This document shows positions 58,384 through 64,000 of a stretch of DNA of 64,000 nucleotides, one piece after another. The stretch is taken from the NCBI GenBank assembly GCA_024742665.1, contig JANSYA010000007.1:124001-188000 (forward strand), written 5' to 3'. Numbering within the stretch: the stretch's first letter is position 1; each line of letters begins with the position of its first letter. Position numbers and translations under genes: made by a program. The notes under the pieces are model-generated. The model searched no databases, was not told the origin of the DNA, and worked only from the letters and a program-made list of their open reading frames with translations. Source of the DNA: a bacterium (GTDB lineage Bacteria > Spirochaetota > Leptospiria > Leptospirales > Leptonemataceae).

Positions 58384-59723
58384 GTAACGAATTCTTCAGC
58401 CGCCGTCGGGTGAATGCCGATCGTCGCGTCGAATACGCTCTTGGTCGCCCCGGCCTTGAGCGCGACGGCCAGGCCCTGAATGATTTCGCCTGCGTCGGGG
58501 CCGGCCATGTGCACGCCCAGCACGCGATCGGTCTGTTCGTCGACAACCAGCTTCATGATCGTGCGGCTTTCGTTGCCGCTCAGAGTGTTCTTCATCGGGC
58601 GAAACGTCGAACGAAAAATCTGAACGTGATCCGATTGTTTGCGCGCTGCCGCTTCCGTCAGGCCCACCGTGCCGATATTCGGTTCGCAGAACACCGCCGT
58701 GGCGATGTGATCGTAGTTTACAGTCTGCGCTTCGCCGCCGGCGAAGAGCGTTCGGGCGACGGCCATGCCTTCGGCCAGAGCGACGGGGGTCAGCTGATAG
58801 CGATTGATGACGTCGCCGACGGCGAAGATCGATTCCACGTTCGTGCGAAAGTGATCGTCCACGGTGATGCCGCCGCGAGCGTCGAGATGCACGCCGGCCT
58901 CCTCCAGACCCAGCCCTTCCGTGTTGGGCTCGCGGCCGATGGCCGAAAACACCAGATCGGTTTCGAATTCTTCGCCGTGGCTCGTGCGAACAATCAAAAC
59001 GCCGTCGTCGCGCTTTTCGATCGATTCGAAATCAGTCTCGAAGAGAATATGAATGCCGCTCTTCTGCATTTCTTCCGCAACGTGGGTGCGAATATCGTCG
59101 TCGAAACCCCGCAGAATGCAATCGCCGCGATAGGCGAGCGTCGTGTGCACGCCCAGGCCGTTAAAGATGCCGGCGAATTCGACGGCGATATAACCGCCGC
59201 CGATGATCACGGCGCGCTTCGGCAGCTCCTGCAGATAGAAGGCTTCGAGGGAAGTGATGGTGTGTTCGGCGCCGGGAAAGTGCGGTCGCAGAGCGCGGCT
59301 GCCCGTGGCGACGAGAACATTGCGCGCGCGAATTTTTCGATCGCCGACGCGCAGCGTATGCGCATCGATCACCGTGGCCCGGGAGTCGTAGATCGTAACC
59401 TGATTGCTTTCGAGCAGATTGCGATAGATTCCGTTGAGTCGTTCGATCTCGCGGTTCTTATTTTCAAGCAGAGTCTGCCAGTTGAATTTCGCCGGGCCGG
59501 GCACTTCCCAGCCGAAGCCGCGGGCGTCTTCAAATTCCCGGGGATAGTGCGAGCCGTACACGAAGAGCTTCTTCGGAACGCAGCCGACGTTCACGCAGGT
59601 GCCGCCCATAAAACGCTCTTCGGCCACGGCGACCTTCGCGCCCAGGCTCGCGGAAATACGCGCCGCCCGGACCCCGCCGGAACCCGCCCCGATTACAAAT
59701 AGATCATAGTCAAACTCAGCCAC
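58356..59723 (-). CDS. gor: Glutathione-disulphide reductase
   Basis: The 455-residue flavoprotein reduces GSSG with NADPH. It has the FAD motif GAGSGGVRA (12-20), redox-active Cys43 and Cys48 in GGTCVNVGCVPKK, the NADPH motif VIIGGGYIAVEFAGIF, FAD-binding TNVESIFAVGDV and the C-terminal dimer-interface IGIHPTAAEE with the active-site His and Glu. GSR rather than lipoamide or mercury reductase is favoured by the NVGCVPKK context and HPTAAEE ending. Its final codons lie in the tandem hairpin array. Confidence 0.93.
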   Translation of the reverse strand: MAEFDYDLFVIGAGSGGVRAARISASLGAKVAVAEERFMGGTCVNVGCVPKKLFVYGSHYPREFEDARGFGWEVPGPAKFNWQTLLENKNREIERLNGIYRNLLESNQVTIYDSRATVIDAHTLRVGDRKIRARNVLVATGSRALRPHFPGAEHTITSLEAFYLQELPKRAVIIGGGYIAVEFAGIFNGLGVHTTLAYRGDCILRGFDDDIRTHVAEEMQKSGIHILFETDFESIEKRDDGVLIVRTSHGEEFETDLVFSAIGREPNTEGLGLEEAGVHLDARGGITVDDHFRTNVESIFAVGDVINRYQLTPVALAEGMAVARTLFAGGEAQTVNYDHIATAVFCEPNIGTVGLTEAAARKQSDHVQIFRSTFRPMKNTLSGNESRTIMKLVVDEQTDRVLGVHMAGPDAGEIIQGLAVALKAGATKSVFDATIGIHPTAAEEFVTMRTPVTQA

Positions 59724-59876
59724 TTTTCCTCCGGTGATTCATTGGTAAGACGCCCCGGACGCTTTCGGGTTACTGCAGGCCTGCGTTTTTCAGAACGCTC
59801 GCTTCGTATTCCCGTAAACCAGCGGGCGCTTTGTCGCCGGGCTGCGTCTCTTTTCGCTCCGCGGCGCGAAGCCCAT

Positions 59877-60710
59877 TCATGTCAGGAAGGGAACCGTCTT
59901 CGCGTGCAGCCAGTCCGGCAGCTTTTTTTTCAGAATTGAATGAATACGATCTTTGCGATAGCGCGGGGAAAAATGAATCAAGAACAGGCGTTCCACGTCG
60001 CGAAAGGCTTCGGCGTTCGCGACGATCTCATCCAGATGAATGTGGCCCCACTGGCGGGCCCGTTCGACCGGTCGTTCGTCGCATATAAAAGTGCATTCCA
60101 AAAAGAGCACCTTCGAGCGGCGCACGATTTCGTTTTCAAGCACGAATTCGATCTGCGTATCGCCGGAAAAGGTGACGTGGGGCACGACCGAATCGTAGAA
60201 CATATCGTCGCGAATATTTTTCAGACGCGCGATTTCCGGACCGGGCAGGCTTTTGTATTCATCCCTGAGCTTGCGCACTTTTTCCAGAATCGTGTAGCCG
60301 TTCGAAGGCACGCGGTGCACGCTGCGCACCGCCTGGAAGTGCAGGTTGCCGCTGAGGGGATAGGTCCGGTCGTAGTCGACCGGGTGCAGATCGAATTGGA
60401 TTTCGTAGTCTTCGATTTCCGACCACAGATGCAATATTTTTCGCAGAGGCGGTTCCAGCTCCGGCGGCACATACAGCTGCGTCGTCGGCAGGCGGCGCAG
60501 ATTGCGCTGGGAAACGTGATAGGGAATCCCCGAGCTGTGGTCTAAGTGGCCGTGGGTCATGAGCAGGGTCGGAATTTCGACGAGCCGGCTCGTCCCGCGT
60601 CCGATGTCGAAGCAGATTTTATACTGCGGGATGCTCATCGCCGTTTGCACGCCCCCTTCGGAGATACCGACGAAGTCCTGGCCTTTATAGCTGTAGTCTG
60701 TGAGTTTGAT
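59877..60710 (-). CDS. Metallo-beta-lactamase-fold hydrolase, ribonuclease Z-like, unusual start
   Basis: The zinc motif MTHGHLDHSSG and later SGDTQIEFV, FLECTF and LIHFSPRY match ribonuclease Z/ELAC-like proteins of the metallo-beta-lactamase fold, perhaps acting on tRNA 3' ends. GTG 60650 is the first ordinary start. However, translation upstream to 60710 gives family-like sequence (IKLTDYSYKGQDFVGISEGG), with no ATG, GTG or TTG before the stop at 60737. A rare ATC start at 60710 or a sequence error is possible. I list the longer form (277 aa); the GTG form has 257. Confidence 0.75.
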   Translation of the reverse strand: MKLTDYSYKGQDFVGISEGGVQTAMSIPQYKICFDIGRGTSRLVEIPTLLMTHGHLDHSSGIPYHVSQRNLRRLPTTQLYVPPELEPPLRKILHLWSEIEDYEIQFDLHPVDYDRTYPLSGNLHFQAVRSVHRVPSNGYTILEKVRKLRDEYKSLPGPEIARLKNIRDDMFYDSVVPHVTFSGDTQIEFVLENEIVRRSKVLFLECTFICDERPVERARQWGHIHLDEIVANAEAFRDVERLFLIHFSPRYRKDRIHSILKKKLPDWLHAKTVPFLT

Positions 60711-60768
60711 AGAGCGGTTCCGATACGCGTGATTTTAATTGAATACAAATTGCGAGTCGCGAGCGAAC

Positions 60769-62415
60769 TCAAGGCAGACCCGCAAGCTGCAAATCTCGGA
60801 GCTGTCCTTCCGGTTCGACTACGATCACCGGACGAATCGCCTCCAGTTTCTCTTTCAAAGCGGCCGGCCCGGCCACGACGATCAGCAGGTCTTCGGTCTT
60901 GAGGTATTTGCGTGCCACGGCGCTCAAATCGGCGGGGCTTAAAGCGCGCACGCGTCCGGGAAAATTCGCGAGATAGTTCTCCGGCATTCCGTGCAGGCGA
61001 TTGCGAAAGACATGGTAGGCCGCGTCTTCGGGCGAATCGAACTGAAAGGCCAGACTGTTTAAGATGGCGTCCTGGGCCAGCGCCAGATCGGTCGCCGGCA
61101 CCGGCGTTTGCATGCCTTTGATCGTATCGAGCATGAGCTGCAAAGTCTTGTGAGCCAGGAATGTTCGCGTGCCGCTGCCCGCCACGAAGCGACCGATCGT
61201 CGCGTCGAAATCATTGTACGAATAGGCGTAGTAGGCGAGCCCGCGACGAACGCGAATCTCGCGGGTCAGGCGCGAATTAAACGAGCCGCCGCCCAGGATA
61301 TAATTGCCGGTCTGGAGTGCGTACATATCGCCGCTGCTGCGCGCCGGTAAAAACCCGGCGATCTGAATCACGGCCTGAGCCGCCGGTTTGTTCACCAGCA
61401 GAATCCGTCCGCGCAGCTTCGCGCGAATTTGATCGGCAAGGGGCGCGCTTGCATTCGGAGCTTCGCGCGAGATCGTGCGGGTCTCTTTCGCCGAAGGGAA
61501 CTGATCGATCAGTCGGTTCAGGCGGTCTTTCAGATTCAGGTCGGCGATGTCGCCCGCCGCCGCGACATACAGGCCGCCCGGGCGCAGCCGGCGATTGATA
61601 TCGGCGCGCAAGGCCGTTATGTTTAAGGCGTTTACGTCCCGGGTCTGCAAGCTGTAGCCGCGTCGAGAGCCGGCGAAGAGGGCTTCGTTCATCTTGCGCG
61701 CGGCGATCCGGGCCGGGTCGTCGTTGCGTCGTTTGATGCCGGCCAGCATTCCATTTTGAATGATCTGCAAACGATCCTGCGGCAAACGCGGACGGAGCAG
61801 AACGTCTTCCATCAAGCCCAGGCCGACCGCGAAATCCTTTTTCAGAACGGTCAGGGTCACGGACCAGAACTCGTACTCCGATTTGAAACTCAGCTTCGCG
61901 CCCATCGCCGCCAGGGTCGCCGCGAGCTCGTCGCCGCTGCGATCGCCGCCGCCTCCGGTTTCCAGTAATTTCAAAGCCGCTTCTAAAGAACCCGGTCCGC
62001 CGATCGCCGGGCTGCCGGCTCCCGCACTCAAAGACTCGGCCTGGGTGCCGCCGACAAAATAAAAGCTCAGATTCACATAGGGCAGGCTGTCGTCCGCCGC
62101 GGTGAATAAACGCGCTCCGCCGCTCAGATCTTCCCGGGTCACGGCCGGGGGTTGAAAACGAATCGGGTCGAGGCTCAGGCCTTCAAGAATATTAGAGCGC
62201 TGGCGAAATTCGCTATCGGGTTTGCGAGCCCCGTTTTGATTTCCGTTCGTATTGAGAGGAGGCTGCGACGCGATCGGCACGGCTGTTAGAAACAGCAGCC
62301 CGGCGCAGGCCAGGCCGATGCCGTATCGCAGGGGCGTCGGCGCTCGCCTGGATTGCGCGCCGGGCGTTGTTTGATTCCGGCGCGAAGCGAGTATAAGATC
62401 TTTGGCTGGTTGCAT
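60769..62415 (-). CDS. M16-like protein lacking the zinc motif (inactive partner)
   Basis: The 548-residue protein has an N-terminal signal or anchor (GIGLACAGLLFLTAVPIAS) and an M16 fold: PYVNLSFYFVGGTQAES, LAATLAAMGAKLSFKSEYEF and FNSRLTREIRVRRGLAYYAYS. Where M16 enzymes have HxxEH it reads LKLLETGG, so it cannot bind zinc that way. In two-subunit M16B proteases one partner is inactive like this. The active partner is encoded upstream with about 50 bp between. Confidence 0.85.
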   Translation of the reverse strand: MQPAKDLILASRRNQTTPGAQSRRAPTPLRYGIGLACAGLLFLTAVPIASQPPLNTNGNQNGARKPDSEFRQRSNILEGLSLDPIRFQPPAVTREDLSGGARLFTAADDSLPYVNLSFYFVGGTQAESLSAGAGSPAIGGPGSLEAALKLLETGGGGDRSGDELAATLAAMGAKLSFKSEYEFWSVTLTVLKKDFAVGLGLMEDVLLRPRLPQDRLQIIQNGMLAGIKRRNDDPARIAARKMNEALFAGSRRGYSLQTRDVNALNITALRADINRRLRPGGLYVAAAGDIADLNLKDRLNRLIDQFPSAKETRTISREAPNASAPLADQIRAKLRGRILLVNKPAAQAVIQIAGFLPARSSGDMYALQTGNYILGGGSFNSRLTREIRVRRGLAYYAYSYNDFDATIGRFVAGSGTRTFLAHKTLQLMLDTIKGMQTPVPATDLALAQDAILNSLAFQFDSPEDAAYHVFRNRLHGMPENYLANFPGRVRALSPADLSAVARKYLKTEDLLIVVAGPAALKEKLEAIRPVIVVEPEGQLRDLQLAGLP

Positions 62416-62465
62416 GAGATAATCCGTTTGTACTGATGAAGACTGCGACGCGGCGGGCGTCGTCT

Positions 62466-64000
62466 TTATTGCGATGTCTGTGCGTCTTTTTCCGGGGCCG
62501 CGTTTTTATTTTCGCCGTCGCTCTGGCTTGCGCCTTCGTTCTCGGCTGGAACCGGCGGAAGCAGCACAGCCGTCATGCGGTGTTCGCCTTTCAGGAAACG
62601 CCCGGCGGACTCCTGAATATCGCGCGAAGTGATTTTTTCGATGCGCGAATTATATTCGAAGAGGTTTTTGTAATCCCCCGTCACCGATTCGTAGTATGAA
62701 AGCACGTCGGCCAGATAGCCGTTCGCGCGCAGGCGATAGATGAAATCCGCGCGGCTGGAATTGCGCACGCGTTCGAGCTCCGCGTCGGTTACGCCGTCTT
62801 TGACGATCGCATCCAGCTCGGCCTGCACGATGCTTTCAATCTTCGCCACGCCCGCTTCGTCGATGCCGGGGCGCGGAGTGACTTCGATTAAAAATAAATT
62901 CGTATACCGTTCGCCGGGGTAGCCGCTGTAGGCGCCGACGTTGACCGCCAGCTGCTCTTCGGTTACCAGGCGCTTATACAGGCGCGTCGTCTGACCACCG
63001 GCGATTACGTCGCTCAGCAGGTCCAGATTCAGATCGGCCGGATCGGGCAGGGGCGGCTTAAACCAGGCCATCGCCAGAGACGGGGATCCCTCTTCGCGCA
63101 GCACGACGCGGACCCGGCGCCGTTCGACTTCGGGTTCGGCCGGTCGGGGAATAGATCGGCGCTGCATTTCGCCGAAATAACGGCGGATCAGCCGCTCGGA
63201 TTCGTCGAAATCAATGTCGCCGACGAGAGCGATCACCGCGTTGTTCGGGGCGTAGTAGGTGTTATAAAAATCCATCGCCTGCTTGTAGTTCAGGAACTGG
63301 ATGCTCAGCATCGGACCGATTACCGGACGCCCGTAGGGATGATCGCCGTAGATTTCGCCGACGAATTTCTCGAAGAGCTGACGGCGAGGCGCGTTTTCGA
63401 CGCGCATGCGGCGCTCTTCGGTGACGACGGATCGCTCGGTATAAAAACTGCGCAGCACCGAGTTGCGCATGCGATCCGATTCCAGGCGCGCCCAGACTTC
63501 CAGACGGTTCGACGGTAATTCGATCTGGTAGTTCGTCAGGTCGGCGCTCGTGTATGCGTTGTATCCGCGCTGACCGTGGATCGAATATAAGTACGAGTCT
63601 TCTTCTTCGATGACCAGCGGCCGTACCTGACGCTGGATGATCCGCAGCTGTTTGCTGTACCACGCGACCTTCTTTTTGGCTGCCGCAATCCCTTCCTGAT
63701 CGCCCGCAGCAGTCGCCTCGCGCAGCGTGCGACGCCAGCGATCCATTTTATCGGCGAAGCTCACGGCCTGATCGAGATACTTTTTTTCCCGGCCGTAGTC
63801 GCGGGTGCCGACCCGGGGCGTGCCTTTAAAGAGCATGTGTTCCAGCATGTGCGCGATGCCCGAGCTCGCGTCGGTCTCATCGGCGGAGCCGGCCTTGAAT
63901 TTCATATAGCAGGCGACGGTCGGCGCATACGCCTGGCGCATCAGGATCACCCGCAGGCCGTTCGGCAGCGTGACCCGTCGGATTCGACTTTCCAATTCGC
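62466..64000 (-). CDS. M16 zinc metallopeptidase, active partner (5' end beyond window)
   Basis: The minus-strand frame is open to the right edge. It starts within MESRIRR-like sequence (ESRIRRVTLPNGLRVILM) and carries HMLEH (GIAHMLEHMLFKGTPRVG), the active M16 motif, plus YNAYTSADLTNYQIELPSNRLEVWARLE and VTEERRMRVENAPRRQLFEKF. A TTG at 63995 could be a start, but the signal peptide expected for this family is missing, so the gene probably begins outside the window. The C-terminus is low-complexity. It pairs with the inactive homologue downstream, both probably in the periplasm. Confidence 0.9.
   Translation of the reverse strand, partial: ELESRIRRVTLPNGLRVILMRQAYAPTVACYMKFKAGSADETDASSGIAHMLEHMLFKGTPRVGTRDYGREKKYLDQAVSFADKMDRWRRTLREATAAGDQEGIAAAKKKVAWYSKQLRIIQRQVRPLVIEEEDSYLYSIHGQRGYNAYTSADLTNYQIELPSNRLEVWARLESDRMRNSVLRSFYTERSVVTEERRMRVENAPRRQLFEKFVGEIYGDHPYGRPVIGPMLSIQFLNYKQAMDFYNTYYAPNNAVIALVGDIDFDESERLIRRYFGEMQRRSIPRPAEPEVERRRVRVVLREEGSPSLAMAWFKPPLPDPADLNLDLLSDVIAGGQTTRLYKRLVTEEQLAVNVGAYSGYPGERYTNLFLIEVTPRPGIDEAGVAKIESIVQAELDAIVKDGVTDAELERVRNSSRADFIYRLRANGYLADVLSYYESVTGDYKNLFEYNSRIEKITSRDIQESAGRFLKGEHRMTAVLLPPVPAENEGASQSDGENKNAAPEKDAQTSQ

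Noticed and set aside
58410..59702. 430-residue plus-strand frame
   Set aside because: Shadow of the glutathione reductase gene, which has full FAD, NADPH and redox motifs.

Overview
The window (64 kb, GC-rich at roughly 55-58% by eye) looks like chromosome of a free-living Gram-negative bacterium. A member of the spirochaete order Leptospirales is my best guess. The reasons are several lipoproteins with loose lipoboxes (LSIHC, SVAQC, FTAYC, VGAC, FSGC), a hisB-hisH-hisA block, oxygen-dependent HemF, and many envelope proteins that resemble nothing common. This is inference; no ribosomal or marker gene is present to settle it.

The outstanding region is 10.0-19.1 kb. A minus-strand gene set holds, in transcription order, a short membrane chemoreceptor-like protein, a repeat coiled-coil protein, a photoactive yellow protein (PYP), a small partner protein, a second coiled-coil protein, a large HEAT-repeat protein and an aromatic amino acid ammonia-lyase. 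The lyase carries the His-Leu selectivity pair of tyrosine ammonia-lyase. Divergently transcribed is an AMP-dependent acyl ligase. Together the lyase and ligase would make p-coumaroyl-CoA, the activated precursor of the PYP chromophore. The neighbours look like a signalling and scaffold module. I read this as a complete PYP-based blue-light sensing system wired to a methyl-accepting transducer. The lyase would easily be mis-annotated as histidine ammonia-lyase.

Layout: 0-9 kb has a PP2C phosphatase (cut by the left edge), a metallophosphatase, hemF, a Sua5-type enzyme, an M16 protease, DUF423, small unknowns, a CoA-ester lyase and a PilZ-like membrane protein. 10-19 kb is the PYP system. 19-28 kb has an RND pump with a TolC-type channel and two tandem DUF4139 proteins. 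28-37 kb has a MarR regulator with probable operators, unknown lipoproteins, succinate-semialdehyde dehydrogenase, YceI, an adenylate cyclase and a beta-propeller protein. 37-39.3 kb is a more AT-rich stretch with a small HTH protein and a radical SAM protein, next to tRNA-Leu(CAG). 39.4-46 kb has a NarL-type response regulator facing an 1881-residue pseudokinase/ATPase/GAF/histidine kinase. 45.6-53 kb is a run of poorly recognised genes, including a CxxCH-containing exported protein and a 951-residue lipoprotein. 53-64 kb has hisB, hisH, hisA, glutathione reductase, a metallo-beta-lactamase-fold enzyme and a pair of M16 proteins, the last cut by the right edge.

A second recurring oddity is structural. 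At three unrelated genes (CoA-ester lyase, beta-propeller, glutathione reductase) the last codons of the gene are repeated three times in tandem with periods of 25-32 bp. In each case copies downstream of the real stop retain a stop triplet.
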